Source: Macrophomina tecta
Lineage: Eukaryota > Ascomycota > Dothideomycetes > Botryosphaeriales > Botryosphaeriaceae
Reading direction: 5' to 3'
Length of the DNA stretch: 64,000 bases
Assembly (NCBI GenBank): GCA_024180945.1
Contig: JAKSGN010000006.1
Coordinates: forward strand, 744,001-808,000
Made by a program: the position numbers and the translations under genes. Shown here piece after piece: positions 46,630 through 56,391 of this stretch. The notes under the pieces are model-generated. The model had not been told where the DNA came from and ran no database searches. It saw nothing but the letters and a program-made list of their open reading frames with translations. The first letter of the stretch is position 1; every line of letters begins with the position of its first letter.

Positions 46630-47410
46630 TTACTCCTCATCCTCCTCCTCGCCGGCGTCGTCACCCTTCTCGGCGGCCTTGGCCTTCTTTCTCCTGACAC
46701 GGCCGGGGCGGCCACCACCGAAAGGCGAGGTGAGGGCGAAGTCGATGTGCTTCTGGGAGTCGAGACGGACAACGAACGAGGGAACGTTGACGATCTGCTT
46801 GCCGACGCTATTTTGCAGTTAGAATTAATGCAACGCAGTTTGCGGCGCAACTTCGCGGCGCTTACCGGATGTGCCTCTGCTTGATCAGGACACGGGCGTG
46901 GTGGATGGACTTGGCGAGACCGAGCTTGTAGACGCAGGTCTGGAGACGGCGCTCCAAGAAGTCCTCAACCTTGAGGGCCAAGACGTAATCGAGCTTCATG
47001 CGGGACTCGTCAAGAACACCGACACGGACGAGACGGCGAATCAAGGCGTTACCCTCGAAAAGACGCTTGGGGTCCTTCTCGTCAAGAGTGAGGAGCTGAC
47101 TGCGCAATTATTAGACCCAATGCTTTGAAGGTGTTGGAGTTTTTTTTTTTCTCTGTGCACGTACCGGGCAGCACGACGGATCTTGGAGAGGGTAAGCTGG
47201 ACGCGCCAGACCTCGCGCTTGTTGCGCAGACCATACTCGCCGACAATCTTGAGTTCAGAGTCCCTACCCAAGCAACCAATTAATGAACCGTTCTCAACGA
47301 CTTAAGCGGAGGACAAGCCTCGCTCAGTGGCCGTGTGAGACTTACAGACGAGCGGACTCGAACGGGCGACGGGGGACCTTGTAGGTCTTGGAGTAACTCC
47401 TGGGAGCCAT
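46630..47410 (-). CDS. RPS9: 40S ribosomal protein uS4 (Rps9)
   Basis: Small-subunit protein of 191 residues that binds the 5' domain of 18S rRNA. Exons are 47346..47410, 47165..47263, 46866..47099 and 46630..46807 (introns 82, 65 and 58 nt). It starts [20 protein letters not shown], continues [20 protein letters not shown], and carries the S4 RNA-binding domain [20 protein letters not shown] plus [20 protein letters not shown]. The conserved [14 protein letters not shown] block precedes the usual acidic eukaryotic tail ([11 protein letters not shown]). Intron 2 contains T10. It shares a 316-nt promoter region with RPL21, so the two subunit proteins may be co-expressed. Confidence 0.95.
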
Positions 47411-47726
47411 GGTAGCGTCTCTTCGGAGTTTGGAGAGGGAGAAGGGCGGTGGTCGTCGTCGTTGTCGAGAAGCGGAGGACGAGGATCGCGGTGTTGGTGC
47501 TTTTCGCCCGGGTGTGGGTTCGCTTGTCGGCGAAACCAGTTTAGCCGATGGCGGCCACTGATGATTTTGACCATCGCAACTCCGCCGCCCGCGCTTGCAA
47601 CGAGACGACGGCGACGCCAGCAATAAACCTCGACCTCCCGACTTCCCTCCGTACGTGCGCGCTTCGACTCTTGCACTCTTCCGCTCCGCCGTAACTGACC
47701 GCTCCGCCAGCTACAACTCCATCGCA
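47411..47726. promoter_or_regulatory. Bidirectional promoter of RPS9 and RPL21
   Basis: 316 nt between divergent start codons of a 40S and a 60S ribosomal-protein gene. It is CG-rich. I cannot name a specific factor site in it. Confidence 0.6.
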
Positions 47727-48332
47727 ATGGGTCACTCCGCAGGTCTCCGCGCTGGCACCAGATATGCCTTCAGCCGCGGCTTCAAGAACCACGGCTCCAT
47801 CCCGCTGTCCACCTACCTGAAGACCTACAAGTGAGCTGCGATTCGCATCTGCATGAGTTTGCGCAAATCTTCTGACGCAATTGCTAAGGGTTGGTGACAT
47901 CGTCGACGTTGTCTGCAACGGTGCCGTCCAGAAGGGGTCAGTCTACGCTCACGGAAAATTACTCTGAGGCAAGAGGGATGGGAATCTAACTTGTCGCACA
48001 GTATGCCCTACAAGGTCTACCACGGCAAGACCGGCGTCATCTACAACGTCACCAAGGCCGCCGTCGGCGTCATCCTCTACAAGCAGGTCGGCAACCGCTA
48101 CATCGAGAAGCGCATCAACGTCCGCATCGAGCACGTCCGCCACTCCCGCTCGCGTGAGGAGTTCCTTGTCCGCGTCAAGGAGAATGCCGCCAGGAGGAAG
48201 GCCGCCAAGGCCGAGGGCAAGAGTGTCCAGCTCAAGAGGCAGCCCGCTCTGCCCAGGGAGGCCAGGACCGTCAGCATGAAGGACAACATCCCGGAGACCA
48301 TCACTCCCATCCCGTACGAGACCACGATCTAA
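47727..48332 (+). CDS. RPL21: 60S ribosomal protein eL21
   Basis: Large-subunit ribosomal protein. Exons are 47727..47830, 47889..47936 and 48002..48332 (introns 58 and 65 nt), giving 160 residues, the normal length. It starts [20 protein letters not shown], crosses the first intron in [20 protein letters not shown], and the second in [20 protein letters not shown]. The KOW-like core is followed by [20 protein letters not shown] and the conserved tail [15 protein letters not shown]. All junctions are standard GT-AG and keep the frame. It is head-to-head with RPS9. Confidence 0.96.
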
Positions 48333-49098
48333 GGAGGTGAAAAGGTTGGAGGGAGTGGTCGAAGTTGGGTCGGATACAGTATGGGCATGGCTCTGGCGCT
48401 GTTTACTTAGGGACATCATGCTTCAGTCCTGAAAAAATCAAGATTCTGGATTCCCCAAAACTACTTTGACGGAGGTGAAATCAGAGCATCATGGCACGAT
48501 CGGTCAGGCAGAGCAGCTCAACTGCTGCGGGAATCTTCGATTTGAATGCGATCGACTCGATGCGAATGCTCAGTCTGTGCTTTTCTTCCTCACAGCGCTA
48601 CCATACCAACTTCATACAGTATCGTATTTGGAATTTTTTCCCCATGTTAAAGCTCACATCCCTATATTTGGAACGATCGTGAAACCTGAACTCAAACATT
48701 TTACACGAGCCTTTTTTCCAATTGGCTGAGATTTACAATATTTGAAGACGATGAATTCTGAAAACAGATATGGGGGTACTCGGCATACTGAGCTCTTACA
48801 TGAACGAATAGAATTGATGGCTGCGAAGATCAAGGAATACGAACTTTGAAGGTGCACTGTGGTTTTTGGCCATCTACAGGAAGTAAAGGCATTGAACTGT
48901 CGCGAGGGAAAAAAGGAAAAGAAAAAAAGGAAAAAAGTCTGCCCAAACCCCATTCAAAAAGACATGACACAGGATGTAATCCGCGTCATTAGTAGCCGAG
49001 TACGCCTCCAACTCCAAAGGCCGACGCTGAAGGTATCTGTCGGAGAAGAATTTTAGAAAAATAAGTAGGGCGCCTGATATATGTGTACCCCTTCCACT
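48333..49098. other. Convergent spacer between RPL21 and RHO3
   Basis: 766 nt between two 3' ends, moderately AT-rich with A-rich runs near 48910-48940. Nothing coding is recognised. Confidence 0.5.
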
Positions 49099-50250
49099 TC
49101 ACATGACAATGCATTTGCTGTCATTGTCCTTTGCGTTTTTGACAGTGAGTGCTACTCTTGCTGCCTCTGTGAAGGCTTCATTTACACCCCTGTTCTTCAT
49201 CGCAGAACATTCTGTATAGCTGTCAGCAATCTCTCACGTGCCGGGGCAGCGTAAACGAAAATAGTCAAGACAAAAAAGAGGCCGGAACGATGAGCCCAAA
49301 TTGCTGGCGGTATGCGCGCAACGTACCGAGATATCTCAGGGCGCGAATCTTTTCTGCGACCTTGAGGCCTGTGTCATAATTGATAAGCGCCGGCTTCTCG
49401 CCTTGCTGGCCTTCCTCGTCATCGGCATCGGTCTGTTCTCGGAGGTCGCACTTGAGTGCTACAAGCACGAGCTTCACGCCGGGGCAGTTCTCCGCAATTT
49501 CGCCCACCCACTTGGTCTCGACGTTTTCCAAAGAATCGGGCGAGTCGACCTGTCGTATTTTCAAGTTAAGGCCAAATGTGATAGAAATTTTTGGCAAATG
49601 AGGGTGGCGCGTACGCTGAAGCACAGCATGATTGCATGGGTGTCGTCATAGGATAGCGAACGCAGTCTGTCGAATTCTTCTTGGCCGGCCGTATCCCAGA
49701 GACTCAGCTCGACGTGGACATTATCGATGAAGATATCTGAAATCAACTCATTAGAGTCACGTCATCGCGCGGCGAAGGTGGCTGGTAATCATTACCGTGC
49801 ACGTAGTTCTCTATGAAGTCAAGGTCAGCAGCTGGCGTGGCGCAGTCGTCACGAAACCAGAGCGAACATACCAAAGACAGTGGGTTCGCTTTGTGCGGAA
49901 ACAAAGTGTCAACTCCAGACCCTTTCGCAGGCAGTTATAGCGGCTGAGACTCACTATACCGTAGGGAAGTATCTGTGTGAGTTGACGTCGATTAGCTATT
50001 CGCACCGAGACCGGCGAGACAATTGGCTAGGCAGCTCCAAGGACCGCGACCTCACCCTCTTGTAAAGACGTTCAGCAGCGACGTCTTTCCGCAAGCACCA
50101 TCGCCCCTGCATTTCACGGTGTCAGCACACCTGTTTCCCGTCCGGCCCAGCTTGCGCGCGCGCCCTCAACGGAATCGAACCCAAGCCTGGTGATACGTAC
50201 AGAAGCACGAGCTTCCGCTGCACTGTCTTGGTGCCGCCGCAGAGAGGCAT
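49099..50250 (-). CDS. RHO3: Rho-family GTPase Rho3
   Basis: GTP switch for polarised exocytosis and actin organisation. It has 202 residues from eight exons: 50201..50250, 50056..50106, 49955..49972, 49872..49888, 49796..49810, 49615..49736, 49327..49549 and 49099..49211. It starts [20 protein letters not shown], with P-loop GDGACGKT. Three consecutive microexons of 18, 17 and 15 nt encode YFPTVY, EPTVF and ENYVH, that is, switch I. Then come [34 protein letters not shown], an acidic insert typical of Rho3 ([13 protein letters not shown]), and [18 protein letters not shown]. The tail ends with CAAX CIVM, predicting farnesylation. Every microexon has GT-AG borders and the joined frame matches the family exactly. 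Confidence 0.94.
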
Positions 50251-51215
50251 TGTCATGAGGTTGGAGAGGAGCGATCGGAGATGACGGAGAGACGGAGGCG
50301 AAGGCGAAGCAGCAGCGTCGTCACTGGACCATGCGATGCGCGCGGGAGCTGATGTGGGGAGGGGAGATCGAGGCCGTGGTGGGGGTCGGGATGATGCGAA
50401 GCAGCGAACGTCGTGCAGGAAGAGGGCGTTATGCGCAGACAGGCCTCATAACCAGTCGAGCGGAGTGGAGGAAGTACGGCGACCACAGCAGTCAAGATTT
50501 GGGGGGTTGGCGGGAGGGAGCGCGGTGCAGCTGGAGGTAGGTGTATGATGGAGATCGATTAGAGATTCGCCCGAAGGCTAGGTAAATTAGCGCCTGCGGC
50601 GATGGGGCTGCCGTGCCAGTGCAGCCGACGACGGCTCTCCGTACTGCGGCTGCACAGCCAGGATGGCTCACCAATAGCGCGTGTACAAGGCGAGCCGCCT
50701 CACGGATTGCTTACGTTTGCATCTTTACTGCCAACTGGCCATCAGCTGAGGTCATTTGCACCCGTTTGCTCGCCGTCGCCATTCCGTATGTGCATCTATT
50801 ACGTGTTGAGCGCTCCGTTGCGTCGTGGCGCCCATGATGTCGTGCCTCGCTAATACGGCCCCCGAGCTTGTTCTTTCCCCATGCCTGTTGAATCAAACCA
50901 CCATGCCTATTTTGGCTTTTTTCAAGGATTAATTCCTCAATATCCGCCAAATCCATGCCCCAAACAGACCCAAACGCCCTTCCAGCCCACTTAACTCGCT
51001 CAACGCCGAACCATACATCAGCCTCTGGAATATTGATTTTGAACCTGTCCAACAGGAACCCGAACGCCCCGATTCCATGGAGGATATTTCTGGATATAAG
51101 TGCAATGAACAGACAAAGTCACTAGCGTCCGAACAATTGTTTCAGCTCTCGGCGCTCCTTTTTGCCTTTCTATCAACATTCTCTCGAACGGACCTCTTGC
51201 TACCCAGTTCCACGC
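50251..51215. other. RHO3 upstream region and CWC25 3' flank
   Basis: 965 nt. The right half contains a minus frame open from 51118 to 50711 with coding-like sequence (NILHGIGAFGFLLDRFKI; ADIEELILEKSQNRHGGL) but no recognised family. The left half should be RHO3's promoter. Confidence 0.4.
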
Positions 51216-52415
51216 TCAGCACGCCTCAAGCTTCTCAAGGCCACCTCTGGACCTTTTCAAGCGTTCACCAAGGCCAATGTTCTCCTGCGCTTGACGATGC
51301 AGGCCCGACACGAAGCGGCCCCGCTCCGAACGTTTCTTGTCATCGGCCAGACGCTCCTCTTCTTCTTTGGCTTCAATTGCCGCCAGCCGCTTCTTCCGGT
51401 CTTCTTCGAGGCTTTCAGCGGTGGATTGCATCGCTGCAAGCTTCCTGGCACGCTCCTCCGCATCATCCTCCCTCGTCTTGGGAGGATTAGATCGCTGTTG
51501 GAAGTTTCTCTCTGAGGGCCCTCTACGGCGCTCAGTAGATGACGAGCGAGATGTGGCCGGCCCTGAATGATAATAGTCCCTCCTTGAGTTTTCGCGAGCC
51601 GGGCGCTCATCACGCTTGCTGCGACGCTGGTAAGGAGAGCGAGACCTCGAGCGCGATCGTGAGTCGTCGCGACGTTTGCGAGAATCCCGCTTGCGGTCGT
51701 AGTCATCCTCTCGACGGCGCTCGTAGTCCTCATCACGGCGACTCCGACGGTATGGAGAGCGTGACCGTGAGCGAGAGTTGCGATGGTGGCGTGAGCGGTG
51801 ACTGTGGCGCCTTTCATCCTCCTCATCCCTCCTGTGACGCTTACTGCGATGCCGGCTCTCATCGTCCCGGTGACGATGTTTCCTGTGTTTGTGATCACCT
51901 TCTGATGATCCCCCTGCCTCCTTGAGAAGGGCGCGACGACGCACGGGGTCGTTCATCATAGCCTCTAGCGCAGCTTGCTCCTGTTTCTTGATCGCCGCCA
52001 TGGGATCTAGGGAAACTTTAGCCATGGCATCCCGCGGGTTATTCACACTCGGCTGAGCAGCCAGAAACGATTCTTGGCCAGCGTTCTTCTCCAGCTTCTT
52101 CGTCTCGTCGTTCTTGATCAGGTTGTCGACCCTGCGCTTGCCGAGAAGGTAACCCTCCATCTCTTCCGTTGTGCCGGTCTGACCGCTAGATGGGCCGGAA
52201 TACATCCAGTCCACACGATTCAGCCTTTTCTTCCCCCCTGCAGCCTCCTGCATTTCCTGAAGTTCCTGGATCGCCCTCTCCTCCGCGCGTTCCTTCATCA
52301 TTTGATCGATGCGCTTGCGTTCCTCGAGCGCCTTCTGTTCTTCCTCCCATACTCGTCGCTGGTTGCTCATCAAGAGCGGATGCCAGCTCTTCTTCAAGTT
52401 GAGATCGCCACCCAT
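51216..52415 (-). CDS. CWC25: Pre-mRNA-splicing factor Cwc25
   Basis: Spliceosome factor needed for the first transesterification step, acting after Prp2. Single exon, 399 residues. The N-terminal CIR domain is [20 protein letters not shown], then [20 protein letters not shown], followed by the Cwc25 block [20 protein letters not shown] and [15 protein letters not shown]. The motif [20 protein letters not shown] comes before a long Arg/Ser/Asp-rich disordered part (about 165-300) and a C-terminal helix ending [20 protein letters not shown]. This start is the universal Cwc25 N-terminus, so it is secure. It is head-to-head with CSN2 over 463 nt. Together with the DUF3752 protein this is the second RS-like spliceosome-associated gene in the window. 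Confidence 0.94.
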   Translation of the reverse strand: MGGDLNLKKSWHPLLMSNQRRVWEEEQKALEERKRIDQMMKERAEERAIQELQEMQEAAGGKKRLNRVDWMYSGPSSGQTGTTEEMEGYLLGKRRVDNLIKNDETKKLEKNAGQESFLAAQPSVNNPRDAMAKVSLDPMAAIKKQEQAALEAMMNDPVRRRALLKEAGGSSEGDHKHRKHRHRDDESRHRSKRHRRDEEDERRHSHRSRHHRNSRSRSRSPYRRSRRDEDYERRREDDYDRKRDSRKRRDDSRSRSRSRSPYQRRSKRDERPARENSRRDYYHSGPATSRSSSTERRRGPSERNFQQRSNPPKTREDDAEERARKLAAMQSTAESLEEDRKKRLAAIEAKEEEERLADDKKRSERGRFVSGLHRQAQENIGLGERLKRSRGGLEKLEAC

Positions 52416-52878
52416 TTTGGCGGTATTGTGGTGAGATGCGGCCGGGGTGTAAAGGCGGTTGAGTTATCTTTGTGGGGGGCGAGGTTGCGCGATGAGCGGG
52501 TTACGTATTGAAAACGGAAGCGGCTAAAGGGGCGGAATATGTAAATTCAGTACTGCTCTCGTAACAGAGGGTTGACGTGCATGCGCTTGTGGGTGTGGGT
52601 GTTGCTGCGCGGATGGCGATGATGTTGTTTCCTTTGCGGCGGCGCGGCGCCGCGGCTCTTTCTTTCGGCCGCGGAGGTTTCACTGATTGGGCAGTCGTGC
52701 GTGCACGCCAATGGTCAGAGCTCCTTCCCCAGGCTCCGACACCATACTGTGTAAACCTCCCGCGCCCCTCTATAACTTCCACCGCCCCGCCCCCACTCCG
52801 CCGACTCTTTACCCTTCCTCGTCGAAAAACGCAGTACTTATCTGTTCGCAGCTGCGCACGAACTTTCACGCTGCCACC
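52416..52878. promoter_or_regulatory. Shared promoter of CWC25 and CSN2 with an inverted CCAAT pair
   Basis: 463 nt between divergent start codons. It contains ATTGG at 52686-52690 and CCAAT at 52708-52712, an inverted pair 17 bp apart. That would suit the fungal CCAAT-binding (HAP/NF-Y) complex; binding is inferred from the motif only. Confidence 0.5.
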
Positions 52879-54999
52879 ATGTCTTCCGACGATGACTTTA
52901 TGCAAGAGTCGGATCAGGAAGAGTTCGCCCCTCCACAAATACCTTACTATGTAGATTCGCACTGACCGCTTGCGCAGATACGACTTCGAATATGAAGACG
53001 ATGATGACGAACAGACCGGCGATGTTGATATCGAGAACAAATACTATGGCGCCAAACAGATGAAGGGCGACAATCCGGAAGATGCGATAGAGGAGTTCTT
53101 GGGCGTTCCTGCTCTTGAGGAGGAGAAAGGCGATTGGTAGGTCTTCTCTACAGTGGATTCACATTGGGTCCTGGGCTAACGAATTGAAGGGGTTTCAAGG
53201 GTCTCAAGCAAGCAATCAAGCTTGAATTCAAGCTCGGCAAGTACGCTGAGGTAGGTGCACCTGTGAAACTGAGAGACGTCACGCCCATTTCACGAGGAGT
53301 TGAAGCAACCGCTCCAACGTAAACCGCATCTTTTTTTTTTTTTTTTCTCTTACAACATCTGTATCCGAATAATACTTCAACTCCCATGCCTAGTGCAATT
53401 GTCACGGCACAACACATAAGCTGGCGGTTCCTGTCTTGCGGGGCTGCACTCAGTCAATTGAAGGAGGAAGAATGCTAATCTCCGTTTGCGCAGGCTGTCG
53501 AGCACTACAAAGAACTTCTTACCTACGTCAAATCAGCTGTCACACGGAACTACTCGGAAAAGTCGATCAACAACATGCTGGATTTTATCGAAAAGGCTGC
53601 GGAGGATGACGAAGCTTATCGTTGCATGGAAAGGTTCTATGCGCTGACGCTTGAGTCCTTCCAGAGCACCAACAACGAGCGGTTGTGGCTGAAGACAAAC
53701 ATTAAGCTGGCCAAGCTGTGGCTAGAGCGCAAGGACTACCGTCAGCTGACGGAAAAGTTACGGGAGCTTCACAAGGCATGCCAGATGGAAGATGGCTCGG
53801 ACGACCCTAGTAAGGGAACGTACTCGCTAGAGGTCTACTCGCTCGAGATCTTGATGTACGCCGAGACGAGGAATAATAAGAGGCTAAAGGTACGTTTGAT
53901 GCGTGCGAGGCGGGAGCCAAGAGGACTTCAGCACGCACTACTTGTGCGAAGTAGAGGCATCCGCCCGAAAGTGAACCAAATCAATTCTCCTGGACGCCTG
54001 CGTTCGGACGAAGGCCTCATTTCCATGCAGGTTCGCGGTTGCCGTTGCAATCGTTGACACCGGCCTCGTACACCCCATGCAAGACGAGACAAGTTTCTGA
54101 TCCGCGTGTACAGGCACTGTACCAACGTGCGCTCAAGGTGCGCTCAGCAGTCCCTCACCCGAAGATCATGGGAATCATTCGCGAATGCGGTGGCAAGATG
54201 CACATGAGCGAAGGTACGACCTCACGTAAGCGGTCTCTTCACGACTTCAGCTGACGATGAGACAGAGAACTGGAAGGAGGCGCAGAGCGACTTCTTCGAG
54301 AGCTTCCGCAATTATGATGAGGCCGGCTCTCTCCAGCGTATCCAGGTTCTTAAGTACCTGGTACTCACGACGATGCTGATGGGCTCTGACATCAACCCGT
54401 TTGACTCGCAGGAGACGAAGCCGTACAAGAACGACCCGCGCATTGCAGCAATGACTGACCTGGTAGATGCGTACCAGCGGGACGACATCCATGGCTACGA
54501 GAAGATCCTGCAGAACAACAAGGACCTCCTTGCTGACCCGTTCATTGCCGAAAACATCGACGAAGTGACGCGTAACATGCGGACCAAGGCGGTTCTCAAG
54601 CTCATTGCACCGTACACCCGGTTCACGCTTGGTTTCATTTCGAAGCAGCTCAAGATCTCGCTACCAGAAGTTCAAGACATAGTGAGCTTCCTTATCGTGG
54701 ATAAGAAGCTCCGCGGGAAGATCGACCAACAGGACGGTACGGTGGAGATCGAGAGTAGTACGGACAGGGATCGGGTGCATGCGATGCAGGAATGGACTGC
54801 GGCCATAGGGTCGCTCTGGGCGACGGTGCTGAATGAGGGAGAGGGCTTCCGGTCGGAAGAAGCCTCTCAGTTCCAGGCCAGCACGGGAGCACAGGGCCTA
54901 TCGGATCTTGGAGGACGCCATGGACCCAGCGCGAAGCTCGGTCGCGGGACGAAGGGCAAGGGTTTCTCGGGACGACTGCCGGGAGCTGGGTTGAGGTAA
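52879..54999 (+). CDS. CSN2: COP9 signalosome subunit 2
   Basis: PCI-domain subunit of the COP9 signalosome, the cullin deneddylase; CSN2 contacts the cullin-RING ligase. Exons are 52879..52922, 52978..53136, 53190..53250, 53494..53889, 54114..54213 and 54266..54999, giving 497 residues (introns 55, 53, 243, 224 and 52 nt). It starts MSSDDDFMQESDQEEYDFEY, then DVDIENKYYGAKQMKGDNPE, the helical repeats FKGLKQAIKLEFKLGKYAEA and KSINNMLDFIEKAAEDDEAY, and the PCI winged helix RFTLGFISKQLKISLPEVQD. The C-terminus after about residue 440 is Gly-rich and variable (GRGTKGKGFSGRLPGAGLR). Intron 3 contains T16. No key residue looks damaged. Confidence 0.95.
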
Positions 55000-56391
55000 T
55001 GACTTGCAGCGGTGGCCTGCAAGCCCTTGTGCGAGGGATGGGCAGTGGACAGGACCTGGCTGGCGCGTGAAACGTCTTTTTTCTGGCGGGCACTGGCACG
55101 ATGCGGTCATGGAAGTTGCTTCTACTCTAAAGGCTGAAACATGCGGTAGACATTGAGCATTCCTTTTTCTCGGGCGCGTTGCGGGAGCTTTCCTTTTGGC
55201 TGGACCATTGGTGTGAGGCGGCATGCGATCGGGCGGACTTGCTGCGCGGGCGCAGGCGCGTAACTGCAGGCTGATGGGTGCGACGCTCAGCCAAGGGTTC
55301 CAAGGCTGCGGAACGGCTGGCCGCCACGGTGGAGTCTCGCGATGACCTCGAACCAGGTCTCCCTCCGTGTCTCGCGCGCGCTGTGTTGCTTGGGGGCTGC
55401 GAAGGGCGACAGATCGCCTCGGGGCGCGCGCTGTGCGAGTCCGGGGCAGCTGGTTATAATGCTGCGGGCGTGCATCTTGGCCGCCGCTCCACCTGAGCGG
55501 GCGAATCAGACGGCCGGGCATGCAGCGCCTGCACGCCCAGTGGAGGCGGGCGAGCTTCTGCGATGTTACATATCACTTTCCCGTCGACATTCCGCCCAGG
55601 CAGACAGACTCCTCGCAGCTCGCCAGCGGCAGCGGCAGCGCAGCCAGACAGGCAGGCCGGCCGCGCCAATGCAGGGCGGGCGGGCGGGCGGTGATGCGCT
55701 GTGTGTGCTGTGCGTGACGGGCGGGACAGAGGCGCGAGAGTGGAGGTGGTGATGGCTGAGGGCTGCTGGCGTGTGCGGGAGCTACGGGCGCTCCGCTTCA
55801 TGAGAGCGCTCTCTGTGCGCCGTCACTATGCCTCTCGCAGCCTGTCTTACCTGGCTTACCGCATCGCTCGCCGTGCATGAGGCGCTGGCTAGCGGCGGCC
55901 GCGCTCGATGAGGTTCTTCAATGCTGGGCCGGCCATCGAGTGCAACGGAGGCCGTCGCCGTTTCATCGCCGTGTGCGTGAGGGTGTTGCCGTGCGCGCTG
56001 GTACGGTACCTGGCAGCATAGTCGAGAGACTCGCAAGCCCCATCCCCACAGCTCAAGCGTTGCCTCCATATATTGGCATCCTCCTGCTGCCCCTGGCAAA
56101 AGCTCGCCGTGTTACAGGAGAAGTCGCTGCTGCAACCACGGGCGCGGGTCTCTGCGCATACTAAAACCGACTCCGCTGCCATTCCTCCATGGCCGCTCGT
56201 GGGTGACCTACAATCCCGCGCCGCCGCCGTGCAATTTCCTGTCCTGCCTGCCTCTGCCGCTCTGCTCTGCTCCAGCCCAGTCCCGCCCAGTGCAGCCCTT
56301 CAACACCATCGTGACGCGTGCCTGATCGCCGCTGCCCCAGCCCAGAGAGCCCCAGCAGGCGGCCCCAGAGCCCCAGCGCCCCGACGCGGCC
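55000..56391. other. Long GC-rich region upstream of the otubain gene
   Basis: About 1.4 kb with the 3' flank of CSN2 and a long GC-rich leader or promoter of the otubain gene. Overlapping frames up to 207 codons on both strands reflect GC bias. Short G/C repeats (for example GGGC units near 55676-55692) occur. No gene is supported. Confidence 0.5.

Noticed and set aside
50165..50185. tRNA B-box-like GGTTCGATTCC on the minus strand
   Set aside because: No matching T-stem or acceptor stem and no A box at the right distance; it lies in an intron of RHO3.
55000..55801. Frames up to 207 codons between CSN2 and the otubain gene
   Set aside because: Compositional bias in GC-rich non-coding DNA; translations are Arg/Ala/Pro-rich without motifs.
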